From: Thalassospira profundimaris
GTDB taxonomy: Bacteria; Pseudomonadota; Alphaproteobacteria; Rhodospirillales; Thalassospiraceae
Direction of reading: 5' to 3'
DNA length: 64,000 nt
Assembly (NCBI RefSeq): GCF_003326675.1
Contig: NZ_JPWF01000007.1
Coordinates: forward strand, 62,001-126,000
Every line of letters begins with the position of its first letter. The stretch's first letter is position 1. Positions 1 to 9,179 of this stretch are shown piece after piece. The position numbers and the translations under genes are program-made. The notes under the pieces are model-generated. The model saw nothing but the letters and a program-made list of their open reading frames with translations, had not been told where the DNA came from and ran no database searches.

Positions 1-126
1 TTCTTCGAGCAATTTTACGCGCTGGGACACAGCAGACTGGGTTAATCCCAGTTCCCGTGCCGCCTTTTCAAAGCTGCCGTGGCGAATAACCTCGGCACTG
101 GCCTGAAGAAATTTGTAATCCAGCAT
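1..126 (-). CDS. LysR-family regulator, ArgP/LysG type (N-terminus only)
   Basis: The first 42 codons of a minus-strand gene that runs off the left edge. The translation starts [20 protein letters not shown] and continues into a winged-helix HTH ([17 protein letters not shown]), the standard LysR-family DNA-binding start. It is divergent from a LysE-type exporter across about 95 bp, the classic lysG-lysE or argP-argO arrangement in which the regulator senses lysine/arginine and switches on the exporter. The identity as ArgP/LysG is inferred from this context and the N-terminal residues; the effector domain lies outside the window. Confidence 0.85.
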   Translation of the reverse strand, partial: MLDYKFLQASAEVIRHGSFEKAARELGLTQSAVSQRVKLLEE

Positions 127-220
127 CGCATCACCATAATTTTTTCTAATGATACTTTATCATAATTCGATTTTCTTATTGAATTAAATTGCTATCAATC
201 GGGCATCAACCAATTATGGA

Positions 221-856
221 ATGCCTGAAATGCTCCTGACTTACGCGACCGGATTTGGCCTTGGCGGTGGATTGATCATCGCAATTGGCGCACAGAATGC
301 CTTTGTGCTTGGACAAGGATTGCGTCGCAATCATCCCATGATGGTCGCATTGGTATGTGCACTATGCGATGCAATCCTGATTGCAGCGGGTGTTGCCGGA
401 CTGGGTACCCTAATTGCGGCCTATCCGCTTTTGACCAAAATCGCCGCATGGGGCGGCGGCGCATTCCTGATCTGGTACGGGTTTGGTGCGCTGAAACGGT
501 TATTTGAAACCGAATCCCTGTCTGACAGCAGCAACGCCCAAAAGGGTTGGAAAGCCGTCCTTTCGGCCACCTTGGCCGTGACGCTTCTGAACCCGCATGT
601 CTATCTTGATACAGTTGTGATGCTGGGCGGCATTGGCGGACAGTTCCCGGCGGACGAACGACTTGGTTTTGCCCTTGGCGCGATGAGTGCAAGTTTCGTC
701 TGGTTCTTTGCCATTGCACTTGGTGCGGCATGGCTTGCACCCTATGTCGCGCGCCCGATCACATGGAAGATCGTTGATGGCATCACCTGCATCGTGATGT
801 GGCTGGTGGCCTATAGCCTGCTTGCGCCGGAAATTTCCACCCTTCTCGCTTCCTGA
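221..856 (+). CDS. LysE/ArgO-family amino-acid exporter
   Basis: Inner-membrane exporter of the LysE/RhtB superfamily, predicted to export basic amino acids. The 211-residue protein has about six hydrophobic segments. It carries the family signature near the N-terminus (IAIGAQNAFVLGQGLRR, residues ~20-37), closely like ArgO/LysE, and a mid-protein NPHVYLDTVVMLG motif. Two in-frame ATGs (221 and 230) are possible; 230 gives an N-terminus like E. coli ArgO. It is divergent from the ArgP/LysG-like gene at the window edge, which probably regulates it. The substrate (lysine and/or arginine) is inference from the pairing. Confidence 0.88.
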   Translation: MPEMLLTYATGFGLGGGLIIAIGAQNAFVLGQGLRRNHPMMVALVCALCDAILIAAGVAGLGTLIAAYPLLTKIAAWGGGAFLIWYGFGALKRLFETESLSDSSNAQKGWKAVLSATLAVTLLNPHVYLDTVVMLGGIGGQFPADERLGFALGAMSASFVWFFAIALGAAWLAPYVARPITWKIVDGITCIVMWLVAYSLLAPEISTLLAS

Positions 857-879
857 GAATTCAGGGATTGAATGGCTGG

Positions 880-1458
880 TCAGTCACCCATGGCTTCCTT
901 GAAATGGGCGCGGCACACCGGAACATAGCGGTCATTGCCCCCGATCTCGACCTGCGCCCCTTCACGGACCGGATTGCCATTTTCATCAACGCGCAAAACC
1001 ATGCCTGCTTTCCGACCACAATGGCAGATGGTTTTAAGCTCATTGAGCTTATCGGCCCAGGCCAACAGCCATTTCGATCCTTCGAACAATTCGCCCTGAA
1101 AATCGGTGCGAATGCCGTAACAGAGAACCGGTACATTGTGTTTGTCCGCGATATCGGAAAGCTGCCAGACCTGATCCTTGCTCAGGAACTGGGCTTCGTC
1201 GATCAGAACGCAATCGACCTTGCCCTTTTCCATCTGTGCAAGGATCAACTCACACATGTCGGTTTGTGCATCAAACAGCAAAGCCGGGGCTTCAAGACCA
1301 ATACGCGACGCAATCTTGCCTTCGCCAAAACGGTTGTCAAACGCCACCGTCAGCAACAGCGTTTCCATACCGCGTTCACGATAGTTGAAACTCGCCTGAA
1401 GTAAGGTGGTCGACTTGCCCGCATTCATCGACGAGTAATAGAAAAACAGATTGGCCAT
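880..1458 (-). CDS. tdk: Thymidine kinase
   Basis: Type II thymidine kinase (192 aa) that phosphorylates thymidine to dTMP in the pyrimidine salvage pathway in the cytoplasm. The P-loop reads SSMNAGKST (residues ~9-17). The Walker-B/catalytic region is LIDEAQF, and the lasso/zinc-binding part shows CHCG near residue 146 and a C-terminal CRAH, giving the expected three Cys and one His. Length matches the family. It converges with the LysE gene with only 23 bp between the stops. Monocistronic in appearance. Confidence 0.96.
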   Translation of the reverse strand: MANLFFYYSSMNAGKSTTLLQASFNYRERGMETLLLTVAFDNRFGEGKIASRIGLEAPALLFDAQTDMCELILAQMEKGKVDCVLIDEAQFLSKDQVWQLSDIADKHNVPVLCYGIRTDFQGELFEGSKWLLAWADKLNELKTICHCGRKAGMVLRVDENGNPVREGAQVEIGGNDRYVPVCRAHFKEAMGD

Positions 1459-1577
1459 GGATCCCCCCGAAAATCGTTATTGGGGAATAGCCGATCAACC
1501 GGCATTGATCAATATCGCTTTGCTCCGGTTACGGCCCCGAACCGAACGAATTGAAAACAGACGACAAAAATAACGGC

Positions 1578-1608
1578 TTGACCTTCCAGCCACTGGAAGC
1601 CCCATAGT
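1578..1608 (+). promoter_or_regulatory. CueR/MerR-type copper-responsive promoter
   Basis: A -35 TTGACC (1578-1583) and a -10-like CATAGT (1603-1608) are separated by 19 bp. The spacer holds a 7-bp dyad, CTTCCAG-CCA-CTGGAAG. The over-long spacer and the CTTCC/GGAAG dyad are the hallmarks of CueR-type MerR promoters such as E. coli copA. It lies 37 bp upstream of the copper-chaperone-like gene. The regulator itself is not in this window. Confidence 0.75.
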
Positions 1609-1645
1609 TACCCCATCGTGTCCAGCAAACGGAGTACATGGCATT

Positions 1646-1843
1646 ATGAAACTTAAAGTCGACGAAATGAGCTGCGGGCACTGTGCGGCTGCGGTTACCA
1701 AAGCAGTCGAAGGTGCTGCAAATGGCGCCAAGGCCGATATCGACCTGGCAAAAGGTGAAGTAACCGTCACCGGAACCACGGATACGGCCGCTGTGATCGC
1801 GGCCATTGCCGATGTCGGTTATCAAGCGGTTCAAATCTCCTGA
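1646..1843 (+). CDS. Heavy-metal-associated (HMA) domain protein, CopZ-like copper chaperone
   Basis: A 65-residue single HMA ferredoxin-like domain. The Cu(I)-binding motif is MSCGHC (residues ~8-13) and the C-terminal GY loop (VGYQAV) is present. Such free-standing domains deliver copper to P-type ATPases or buffer it in the cytoplasm. The promoter immediately upstream has the architecture of a CueR-controlled copper promoter, which supports copper rather than another metal. A strong terminator follows at once, so the gene is probably transcribed alone. Confidence 0.88.
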   Translation: MKLKVDEMSCGHCAAAVTKAVEGAANGAKADIDLAKGEVTVTGTTDTAAVIAAIADVGYQAVQIS

Positions 1844-1894
1844 GATTTTTCCGCAAGAGACTAGGTCTTTTGGCCTAGCAGACCAATCCTCATA

Positions 1895-1926
1895 CAAAAA
1901 AAGCCGCCCAATCGGGCGGCTTTTTC
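1895..1926. terminator. Bidirectional Rho-independent terminator
   Basis: Stem GCCGCCC (1903-1909), loop AATC, GGGCGGC (1914-1920), flanked by an A-run on the left and a T-run on the right, so it works in both directions. It serves the copper chaperone gene (plus) and gatCAB (minus), which converge here. Confidence 0.92.
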
Positions 1927-1944
1927 TTTGGTCTGATGATTACA

Positions 1945-3399
1945 TCAGCCGAGGATTTTATCGCGCAGCATCTGGTTGACCATGCCCGGGTTGGCTTTAC
2001 CACCCGTGGATTTCATGACCTGACCAACGAACCAGCCCAGCATACGATCCTTGCCATCGCGGATTTCCTGAACCTTATCAGGGTTCGCGGCAATCACTTC
2101 GTCAATGGCGGTTTCGATTGCACCGGTATCGGTGATCTGTTTCAGACCTTTTTCCTCGACGATCTTTTCAGGATCACCGCCGGTTTCGATCATGATTTCA
2201 AAGACATCCTTGGCGATACGGCCAGAAATGGTGTCGTCCGAAATAAGATCGATCAGCTTGCCAAGGTTTTCAGCCGAAACCGGGCTGTCTGCGATACCGA
2301 CTTCTGCCTTGTTCAGCGCACCAAACAGGTTGGTGATCACCCAGTTCGCAGCCAGTTTGCCATCACGGCCATTGGCAACGACTTCGTAGTAATCAGCCTT
2401 TTCCTTTTCGGCAACGAGAACACCGGCATCATATGCCGACAGGCCGTTTTCACGCATGAAGCGGGCTTTTTTCTCGTCCGGCAGTTCCGGCAGCTCTTTT
2501 TCGATTTCAGAGACGAACGCATCATCGAAAACAAGCGGCAGCAAATCCGGGTCCGGGAAATAGCGGTAATCGTGGGCCATTTCCTTGGAACGCATCGAAC
2601 GGGTTTCACCCAGACGCTGATCATACAGGCGGGTTTCCTGAACGATTTCGCCGCCACCCTCGATCACTTCGACCTGGCGTTTTGCCTCGATCTCGATCGC
2701 CTGCATCACGAAACGGATGGAGTTGACGTTCTTGATCTCGCAACGGGTGCCGAACGGCTCGCCCGGACGACGGACCGAAACGTTGGCATCGCAACGCATG
2801 GAACCTTCGTTCATGTTGCCATCGCACGTGCCAAGGTAACGCACAATCGCACGCAGCTTGGTCAGGTATGCGCCCGCCTCTTCCGGGGTGCGGATGTCTG
2901 GCATGGAAACGATTTCCATCAGCGCCACGCCCGAACGGTTCAGGTCGATATGCGAATATTTCGGGTCCTGATCATGCATCGACTTGCCTGCATCCTGTTC
3001 AAGATGCAGACGTTCGATGCCAACCGCCTTGGTCGAGCCATCAGGCATATCAAGAATGATCGTGCCTTCGCCAACAATCGGCTTGTCGAACTGCGAAATC
3101 TGATAACCCTGCGGCAGATCGGCATAGAAATAGTTTTTGCGGGCAAAAACGCTTTCCTTGTTGATCTTCGCCTTAAGGCCCAGACCGGTTTTAACCGCCT
3201 GACGCACACATTCCGCGTTCACAACCGGAAGCATGCCCGGCATTGCCGCGTCAACGAGGCTAACATTCGTGTTAGGATCGTTACCGAACTTGGTCGATGC
3301 ACCGGAAAACAGCTTGGACTGCGAAACCACCTGACAGTGAACTTCCAGACCAACAACGATTTCCCACGGGCCGGTCGAGCCTTCAATCACATAACTCAT
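1945..3399 (-). CDS. gatB: Aspartyl/glutamyl-tRNA amidotransferase subunit B
   Basis: GatB is the tRNA-binding and kinase subunit of the GatCAB amidotransferase. The complex converts Glu-tRNA(Gln) and/or Asp-tRNA(Asn) to the correctly amidated forms. The 484-aa length is normal. The N-terminal [12 protein letters not shown] motif, the PGMLPV stretch and the C-terminal YqeY-like domain ending in [12 protein letters not shown] are all present. It lies 3 bp downstream of gatA as the last gene of the gatC-gatA-gatB operon on the minus strand. Confidence 0.98.
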   Translation of the reverse strand: MSYVIEGSTGPWEIVVGLEVHCQVVSQSKLFSGASTKFGNDPNTNVSLVDAAMPGMLPVVNAECVRQAVKTGLGLKAKINKESVFARKNYFYADLPQGYQISQFDKPIVGEGTIILDMPDGSTKAVGIERLHLEQDAGKSMHDQDPKYSHIDLNRSGVALMEIVSMPDIRTPEEAGAYLTKLRAIVRYLGTCDGNMNEGSMRCDANVSVRRPGEPFGTRCEIKNVNSIRFVMQAIEIEAKRQVEVIEGGGEIVQETRLYDQRLGETRSMRSKEMAHDYRYFPDPDLLPLVFDDAFVSEIEKELPELPDEKKARFMRENGLSAYDAGVLVAEKEKADYYEVVANGRDGKLAANWVITNLFGALNKAEVGIADSPVSAENLGKLIDLISDDTISGRIAKDVFEIMIETGGDPEKIVEEKGLKQITDTGAIETAIDEVIAANPDKVQEIRDGKDRMLGWFVGQVMKSTGGKANPGMVNQMLRDKILG

Positions 3400-3402
3400 G
3401 GA

Positions 3403-4881
3403 TTAACCCTCCAGCCCGGACGGTTTTGCGGTGAAGTTGGCTGCACCTTCAAGTACGCCACCAACACGCAGAACGGTTTCTTCATCAAACGGCTTGCCAA
3501 TCAACTGCAAACCAAGCGGAAGTCCTTCGGACGACAAACCGGTCGGAAGCGACAGGCCCGGAAGGCCCGCAAGACTTGCCGGAACAGTAAAGACGTCGTT
3601 CAGATACATCTTGACCGGATCGCCTTCGTTCTCACCGATTGCAAAGGCCGCCGACGGTGCCGTCGGTGCCAGAATGGTGTCAACCGTGCCAAAGGCATTG
3701 GCGAAGTCTTCGTAAATGCGACGACGGACTTTAAGAGCCTTGTTGTAATAGGCATCGTAATAGCCAGCCGAAAGCACATAGGTGCCGATCATGATACGGC
3801 GCTGAACTTCCTTGCCAAAACCGGCAGCACGCGACTTCATATACATGTCATCAAGGCTGTCGCCATCATCCATGACACGCTGGCCGTAACGCAGGCCGTC
3901 GTAACGTGCAAGGTTCGACGATGCTTCTGCCGGGGCAACGATATAATAGGTGCCAAGCGCGTATTTGGTGTGCGGCAGCGATACATCGACCACTTCGGCA
4001 CCCGCATCGCGCAGCATCGCAACGCCATCGTCCCACAGCTTGCTGATTTCTTCGGGCATGCCGTCAACGCGGTATTCTTTCGGAATACCGATCTTCATGC
4101 CGCGAATGTCACCCGTCAGGGCTGCTTCGAAATCAGGAACTGCCATCGGTGCCGAGGTGCTGTCCTTTGCGTCGTGACCAGCCATCGAACCCAGCATGAT
4201 TGCCGCGTCGCGAACGGTTTTGGTCATCGGGCCCGCCTGATCAAGCGAGCTTGCAAAGGCAACAATACCCCAGCGCGAGCAACGACCATAGGTCGGCTTC
4301 AGGCCAACGATACCGCAATAGGATGCCGGCTGGCGGATCGAACCACCGGTATCGGTACCGGTTGCCGCAAGCGCCATATTGGCAGCAACTGCTGCCGCCG
4401 AACCACCCGAAGAACCACCAGGAACCAGATCCTTGCCCGATTTGTCTTTCCAAGGGTTGATCACGTTGCCGTAATAGGACGACGTGTTCGAAGAACCCAT
4501 GGCAAATTCGTCAAGGTTGGCCTTGCCGAGCATGACTGCACCGTTATCAAAAAGATTACGGGTAACGGTGGATTCATATTCCGGTTTGAAACCTTCGAGG
4601 ATGTGCGAAGCCGCAGTCGTTTGGACACCTTCGGTACAGAACAGGTCCTTGACCGCAATCGGCAGGCCTTCCATTTTGCCAGCTTCGCCCTTTGCGCGCT
4701 TGGCATCGGATGCCTTGGCCATCTCGATGGCCTTTTCCGGGGTTTCGGTGATGTAAGCGTTCAGGTTGCGATGCGCTTCCATCGATTTCAGGTGTGCTTC
4801 GGTCAGTTCGACCGAGCTATATTCACCTTTTGCAAGCCCGTCACGGGCTTCTGCAAGTGTCAGATTTGTCAGATCAGTCAT
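3403..4881 (-). CDS. gatA: Aspartyl/glutamyl-tRNA amidotransferase subunit A
   Basis: GatA is the amidase subunit of GatCAB that releases ammonia from glutamine or asparagine. The amidase-signature Ser-cisSer-Lys triad can be read: Lys in IAVKDLF (~residue 78), Ser in PGGSSGGSA (~155), and Ser in [11 protein letters not shown] (~180). Length is 492 aa, normal for the family. Its start overlaps the gatC stop by one base (TAATG), so it is translationally coupled to gatC; gatB follows 3 bp downstream. Confidence 0.98.
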   Translation of the reverse strand: MTDLTNLTLAEARDGLAKGEYSSVELTEAHLKSMEAHRNLNAYITETPEKAIEMAKASDAKRAKGEAGKMEGLPIAVKDLFCTEGVQTTAASHILEGFKPEYESTVTRNLFDNGAVMLGKANLDEFAMGSSNTSSYYGNVINPWKDKSGKDLVPGGSSGGSAAAVAANMALAATGTDTGGSIRQPASYCGIVGLKPTYGRCSRWGIVAFASSLDQAGPMTKTVRDAAIMLGSMAGHDAKDSTSAPMAVPDFEAALTGDIRGMKIGIPKEYRVDGMPEEISKLWDDGVAMLRDAGAEVVDVSLPHTKYALGTYYIVAPAEASSNLARYDGLRYGQRVMDDGDSLDDMYMKSRAAGFGKEVQRRIMIGTYVLSAGYYDAYYNKALKVRRRIYEDFANAFGTVDTILAPTAPSAAFAIGENEGDPVKMYLNDVFTVPASLAGLPGLSLPTGLSSEGLPLGLQLIGKPFDEETVLRVGGVLEGAANFTAKPSGLEG

Positions 4882-5171
4882 TATTCAACCACCTTCGGCA
4901 CAACAAAACAGCCAGCATCGGTCATCGGTGCGTTCGAAAGCACTTTTTGCTGGATGTTGCCATCGGTGACTTCGTCCTTGCGCAGCGGCAGGGTCAAATC
5001 AGCAACCGAGGTCAGCGGGTCGCAACCCTCGACATCAACTTCTTGCAGTTCCTCGACGAAATCGAGGATACGGGTCAAATCCCCCGCCAGTTCGGAAAGA
5101 CCTTCTTCTGACACGTTGATACGTGACAGATAGGCAATACGGCGAACTGTTTCCTTATCCAAAGACGACAT
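4881..5171 (-). CDS. gatC: Aspartyl/glutamyl-tRNA amidotransferase subunit C
   Basis: A small 96-residue subunit that wraps around and stabilises GatA. The family pattern is clear: [16 protein letters not shown], then [15 protein letters not shown] and [16 protein letters not shown]-like C-terminal features. It is the first gene of the gatCAB operon. An AAGAGAGA-like ribosome-binding sequence precedes the ATG. The leader upstream contains a hairpin followed by a T-run (listed separately), which could attenuate the operon. Confidence 0.96.
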   Translation of the reverse strand: MSSLDKETVRRIAYLSRINVSEEGLSELAGDLTRILDFVEELQEVDVEGCDPLTSVADLTLPLRKDEVTDGNIQQKVLSNAPMTDAGCFVVPKVVE

Positions 5172-5198
5172 GGATGAAAGTCTCTCTTAAGGAATGAC

Positions 5199-5228
5199 AA
5201 AAAACCCGGCAGACATTTCATCTGCCAG
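5199..5228 (-). terminator. Terminator-like hairpin in the gatCAB leader
   Basis: Read on the minus strand: CTGGCAGA, loop TGAAATG, TCTGCCGG (8 pairs, one wobble), then GTTTTTT. It lies 28-57 bp upstream of the gatC start with no minus-strand gene before it. It is therefore either an attenuator in the gatC leader or a stray terminator-like structure. Its role is inference. Confidence 0.5.
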
Positions 5229-5453
5229 AACTTGAATTACAGCGCGGAAACTAGCACCCTGCCGCCCCTATCGCAAGGGCTGCAAACGGCCTAAATGCGC
5301 GACCTGTGTCATCAGGGCGATCTTGCCCCCTTCACATGCATAAAAATGCCCGCAAGCAACATGAAATGACGTTACAATCGGGCATGTCTGAATTGCGTGC
5401 TTCAACCGGCAATTCGACTGGTGTTTTCCAATCAACACGCCTATAAGGTCGCC

Positions 5454-5978
5454 ATGATTTGTAATGATACTCAGGAATTGCTGCGGTTCTTACCACCAGC
5501 AGCGCGCGTTTTGGGGCTGGACCTTGGCACCAAAACCATTGGCGTGGCCCTTTCAGATGTCGGGCTGCAGATCGCTTCACCTTATGAGCTGATCTCGCGG
5601 AAGAAATTTACCCGCGATATCGCGCAGCTTTCATCGATCGTCGACAAGCAGAATGTCGGTGGCATCATTATCGGCTTCCCGCGTGAACTTGACGGTTCCA
5701 TCGGCAAAGCCTGCCACCGTGTTTATGCCTTTGTCGACGAGATGGAAAAATACATCGATCTTCCGGTTCTGATGTGGGACGAACGCCTTTCGACCAACGC
5801 GGTTGAACGTATCCTGATCGAAGAAGTCGACATGACACGTAAACGTCGTGCGGAAGTGGTCGATAAGACGGCTGCTGCCTATATTCTTCAGGGCGCGCTT
5901 GACCATCTTAACCGTCACACCGATCCGGGCGAAAATGCCGAACCGGACGAAGATGATTTCGACGGTGACGAAGACTGA
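5454..5978 (+). CDS. ruvX: Holliday junction resolvase-like protein / pre-16S rRNA nuclease YqgF
   Basis: RuvX/YqgF family protein with an RNase H-like fold, involved in pre-16S rRNA 5' maturation and possibly in Holliday-junction resolution. Motifs: VLGLDLGTKTIGVALSD near the N-terminus, GIIIGFPRELDGS, and WDERLSTN, containing the conserved acidic residues. I chose the ATG at 5454 because a TAAGG ribosome-binding site lies 7 bp upstream; an upstream in-frame start at 5397 has no support. The acidic C-terminal tail (EPDEDDFDGDED) is an extension. Followed by a strong terminator. Confidence 0.93.
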   Translation: MICNDTQELLRFLPPAARVLGLDLGTKTIGVALSDVGLQIASPYELISRKKFTRDIAQLSSIVDKQNVGGIIIGFPRELDGSIGKACHRVYAFVDEMEKYIDLPVLMWDERLSTNAVERILIEEVDMTRKRRAEVVDKTAAAYILQGALDHLNRHTDPGENAEPDEDDFDGDED

Positions 5979-6005
5979 TTTGTGCGATCTGATCGCGCAA
6001 AGAAT

Positions 6006-6043
6006 TTAAAAGCTGCCTGTTTTTGTTCAGGCAGCTTTTTTTA
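6006..6043. terminator. Bidirectional Rho-independent terminator
   Basis: AAAAGCTGCCTG (6008-6019), 8-nt loop, CAGGCAGCTTTT (6028-6039), then more T's. It ends ruvX (plus) and also covers the stop codon of the convergent VOC gene (minus). Confidence 0.92.
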
Positions 6044-6856
6044 TGCCGATTTGATCACGACCATGATGCCAAAGAATTTGGATGGTGGCAGGATCAGATG
6101 ACCTTTGCTTTGAATGGCACCCAGCGAAATTGCCGCATCGGAAATCTTTGCAAGGTCATCAACAATCAATTCGAACCCGGCAAACCCATCCGTCGGGAAT
6201 TCGGCATCATCAAAACCGTATTTCGCAATCAGCTCGTCACTATGCAGGGCGTCAATCAACTCATTGACGCAAATTGCTTCGTAGAAATCGCGCACAGCAT
6301 CCGCCGCCCAATGACCCAGGATGACTTTGCCAAGCGCCTGCGCGCCATTGGCATGATCCTGATATTGCGGAAAATAGAAATTCTGCGGCGGATGGCGATG
6401 CTGGCAAACAAAGTTCACCGCATGACGCAATAACGGGTGATTGGCAAAGGCCAGTGAAAAGGCAACACCAACCGTTTCACCATCTGGCGTTTTGGCATCC
6501 CGTTCAAAATGAAATACCGGCGGCACCGCGGCACCGGCGGCAATAAACTCTTCCCGATCCTGTTCTGCATCATTTGATTGCAGCGCAAGCATCGACATAC
6601 CCTGACGATGACGCAAATAGTCACGGTTATAAATCGGGAACGAAAATGGTGCCGCCAGATCGGTTTCCGCAATCTTTTCCGGATCAACCACAGCCAGAAG
6701 TTCCAGATACATCCCCTTGAGCTGTATCAGAGCATTGCCTGTTCCAAACGGATGGTTGGCGCGCGGCGTCACGGTAAAGCCGAGCTGCCGATAAGCGGTA
6801 ATCGCCGCATTAAGATCATTCACACACAAAACAAGATGATCAATCTTACGCGACAT
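6041..6856 (-). CDS. VOC-family glyoxalase-like protein
   Basis: A 271-residue vicinal-oxygen-chelate fold protein, closest in style to the Glyoxalase_3 (glyoxalase-like) group. The N-terminus IDHLVLCVNDLNAAITAYRQ and LGFTV are typical of the first VOC module, with a metal-ligand-type His (H7). A second module lies at residues ~135-270. The substrate is unknown. A near-consensus CRP site (6935-6950) sits 41.5 bp before a plausible start of transcription at 6901, suggesting catabolite or CRP-type control. Confidence 0.75.
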   Translation of the reverse strand: MSRKIDHLVLCVNDLNAAITAYRQLGFTVTPRANHPFGTGNALIQLKGMYLELLAVVDPEKIAETDLAAPFSFPIYNRDYLRHRQGMSMLALQSNDAEQDREEFIAAGAAVPPVFHFERDAKTPDGETVGVAFSLAFANHPLLRHAVNFVCQHRHPPQNFYFPQYQDHANGAQALGKVILGHWAADAVRDFYEAICVNELIDALHSDELIAKYGFDDAEFPTDGFAGFELIVDDLAKISDAAISLGAIQSKGHLILPPSKFFGIMVVIKSA

Positions 6857-6907
6857 GGCATCCCCTTATGGAATTGGTGGCGGTTCGGACAGCATTGATT
6901 TGACATC

Positions 6908-6950
6908 AGTTTATCGCAACCGAACTCTTATAGATGTGCTGACTATCACA
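6908..6950 (-). promoter_or_regulatory. Candidate class II CRP-dependent promoter for the VOC gene
   Basis: Site TGTGATAGTCAGCACA (minus strand, 6950-6935) matches TGTGA-N6-TCACA with one mismatch. On the minus strand a TAAACT -10 (6913-6908) puts +1 at 6901, exactly 41.5 bp from the site centre. The same site could also influence the divergent AEC gene, but no good -10 is placed for that direction. Confidence 0.5.
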
Positions 6951-7122
6951 ATTTGCCGCCTCTTACAAAGCAGATCCACCAACCGCACGCACAGCAGATG
7001 AATTACAGTCATCTTATCCAATCGCTTGCAGTGATTACATTTTTGTCGGAAAACATAGGGAAATGCTCGATTGACCGCATGTTGCGGATGGTCCTGATCG
7101 ATCCCAGCCACAAGGCCCGTAA

Positions 7123-8046
7123 ATGATCGCAATTCTTTCAGCCCTGCTTCCGACATTTGCTCTGATTGTTTTGGGCTATGTGCTGCGCCAGAAAAAATTC
7201 CTGCCTGATGCATTCTGGCCGGGCGCAGAAAAACTGACTTACTTTGTGACCTTTCCGGCCTTGCTGTTTTCCAACACAGCCAAAGCAGACCTTGGCAGTC
7301 TGCCATTGCTTGGCATCACGAGTGCCATGCTGGGCACAGTGGCAATCTGCACCGTTCTGATTATGGTCTTGAAGCCGGTCCTTAAGGTGTCACCAGCCGC
7401 ATTTTCGTCGCTTGTGCAAGGCGCTATTCGACCCAACACCTATATCGGTCTCGCGGTTGCCGCAGCCCTTCTTGGGGCATCTGGTCTGACGGTTACAGCC
7501 CTTTGCGTTGCCCTGGTCGTTCCGACAGTGAACGTTATCTCCGTTCTGGCCTGCGCACATTGGGGCGATAATGACCGGACCCCGGGTCTGCTTTCCCTGC
7601 TCCGTGATGTTTCTAAAAATCCGCTTTTGATGGCCTGTGTTCTTGGCAGCCTGTTTAACGTTGCAGGGATTGGGTTACCACCGGTCATCGGTCCATTTCT
7701 GGAAGTTCTTGGACGTTCGGCCCTTCCCATCGGCCTTCTGGCCGTTGGCGCGGGACTTGATTTGACTGCGGCACGCAACGCGGGACTGCCTGTTGGTGTT
7801 TCGACACTTGGCAAGCTGATCATAAGCCCTGCCATCGCAGCGGGGCTATGCCTTTTGCTTGGCCTGCCAAGCATCGAAAGTGCGGCAGTCGTGTTTTATG
7901 CAGCCCTGCCCTGTTCTGCCAGTGCATATGTTCTGGCACGCCTGATGGGCGGTGATGCGCAGATGATGGCAAGTATCATTACGGTTCATACCCTTGTTGC
8001 CATCATCACGATGCCGATCATTGCCGTTCTGATGCATGTGGTTTAG
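7123..8046 (+). CDS. AEC-family (auxin efflux carrier) transporter
   Basis: A 307-residue inner-membrane protein with about ten hydrophobic segments in two inverted halves. Motifs typical of bacterial AEC/MleP-type carriers are present: [14 protein letters not shown] at the N-terminus, a mid-protein [11 protein letters not shown] segment, and [15 protein letters not shown]-like text before the last helices. Members move malate, malonate or other organic acids; the substrate here cannot be read from sequence. Not obviously part of an operon. Confidence 0.86.
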   Translation: MIAILSALLPTFALIVLGYVLRQKKFLPDAFWPGAEKLTYFVTFPALLFSNTAKADLGSLPLLGITSAMLGTVAICTVLIMVLKPVLKVSPAAFSSLVQGAIRPNTYIGLAVAAALLGASGLTVTALCVALVVPTVNVISVLACAHWGDNDRTPGLLSLLRDVSKNPLLMACVLGSLFNVAGIGLPPVIGPFLEVLGRSALPIGLLAVGAGLDLTAARNAGLPVGVSTLGKLIISPAIAAGLCLLLGLPSIESAAVVFYAALPCSASAYVLARLMGGDAQMMASIITVHTLVAIITMPIIAVLMHVV

Positions 8047-8077
8047 GGCGAAGTCCCGTCCTCAACCACACCGAAAA

Positions 8078-8095
8078 CCTGACCGTACAGTCAGG
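8078..8095 (+). other. Hairpin between the AEC gene and pyrB
   Basis: CCTGAC, loop CGTACA, GTCAGG. A 6-bp stem without a T-run, 116 bp before the pyrB ATG. It could be a weak transcript end for the AEC gene or a leader element of pyrB. Confidence 0.35.
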
Positions 8096-8210
8096 AGTTC
8101 CGCATGATTTCACAGCAGTCTTTGGAATATTTACCTTTTCGTCACACCGGCAATTCGCTATGCTCCGCGCGAAATTTTTTCCAGACCATCCAAGGGAAAT
8201 GTGCAACGCC

Positions 8211-9179
8211 ATGAGCGTCATGGGACCAGCGGCGGATGACTATCCGCACCCACACCTCCTCGGTATCGAGGGTCTCACCCCCGGGGAAATCACCCTTATT
8301 CTTGATCGGGCACAGCATTACGCGGAAAAGAACCGTTCTGCTGACAAGACCAGCAATATTCTGGCCGGTGCCACGGTCGTTAATCTGTTCTATGAAAACT
8401 CCACGCGCACGCTGACATCGTTCGAGCTTGCGGCAAAGCGCCTTGGGGCTGCTGTCATCAACATGACAGTCGGAACCAGTTCGGTCAAAAAGGGTGAAAC
8501 CCTGATTGATACGGCAATGACGCTCAATGCCATGAACCCGGACGCCCTTGTCGTGCGCCATGCCGATAGCGGCGCGGTCAAGTTGCTGAGCGAAAAAGTC
8601 AATTGCGCGGTTCTGAATGCCGGTGATGGCCGGCATGAGCACCCGACACAGGCGCTGCTTGATGCATTGACCATCCGCCGTCACAAGGGACGCCTGCATC
8701 GTCTCAATGTTGCGATCTGTGGGGATATTGCCCATTCGCGTGTTGCACGATCCAACATCCTGCTTTTGAATACCATGGGATCGCGTGTGCGTCTTGTCGC
8801 TCCGCCGACCCTGATCCCGTCAAAGATCGAACGCATGGGTGTCGAGATTTTCCATGACATGGAAGAAGGCCTGAAAGATTGTGACATCGTCATGATGCTG
8901 CGTCTTCAGCTTGAACGCATGGAGGGAAGCTTCATCCCCTCTGTCCGTGAATATTTCCATTTCCACGGACTGGACCGCGCCAAACTTGCCAATGCCAAGC
9001 CCGATGCCCTGATCATGCATCCCGGCCCGATGAACCGTGGCGTGGAAATCGACAGCGAAGTCGCAGATGACGTTGAACGTTCCGTCATTCGCGAACAGGT
9101 CGAAATGGGTGTCGCGGTACGTATGGCGGCACTTGAACTGCTTGTGCAGAACCACAGAAAGATGGGAGGCATGGCATGA
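8211..9179 (+). CDS. pyrB: Aspartate carbamoyltransferase catalytic subunit
   Basis: Condenses carbamoyl phosphate with aspartate in de novo UMP synthesis. Active-site motifs: [18 protein letters not shown] (carbamoyl-phosphate site), [10 protein letters not shown] and MHPGPMNRG. About 322 aa from the chosen ATG. In-frame starts at 8160, 8199 and 8211 exist; an AAGGGA at 8192-8197 favours 8211 over 8199. The stop overlaps the next start (ATGA), coupling it to a dihydroorotase-like gene. Such pairs form a dodecameric ATCase-pseudoDHOase complex in pseudomonads. Confidence 0.95.
   Translation: MSVMGPAADDYPHPHLLGIEGLTPGEITLILDRAQHYAEKNRSADKTSNILAGATVVNLFYENSTRTLTSFELAAKRLGAAVINMTVGTSSVKKGETLIDTAMTLNAMNPDALVVRHADSGAVKLLSEKVNCAVLNAGDGRHEHPTQALLDALTIRRHKGRLHRLNVAICGDIAHSRVARSNILLLNTMGSRVRLVAPPTLIPSKIERMGVEIFHDMEEGLKDCDIVMMLRLQLERMEGSFIPSVREYFHFHGLDRAKLANAKPDALIMHPGPMNRGVEIDSEVADDVERSVIREQVEMGVAVRMAALELLVQNHRKMGGMA

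Noticed and set aside
1936-5133. A 1065-codon open frame on the plus strand
   Set aside because: It lies wholly antisense to gatB, gatA and gatC, whose proteins are unmistakable. Its translation is rich in His, Arg, Asn and Phe with no domain pattern, typical of an antisense shadow of GC-biased codons.
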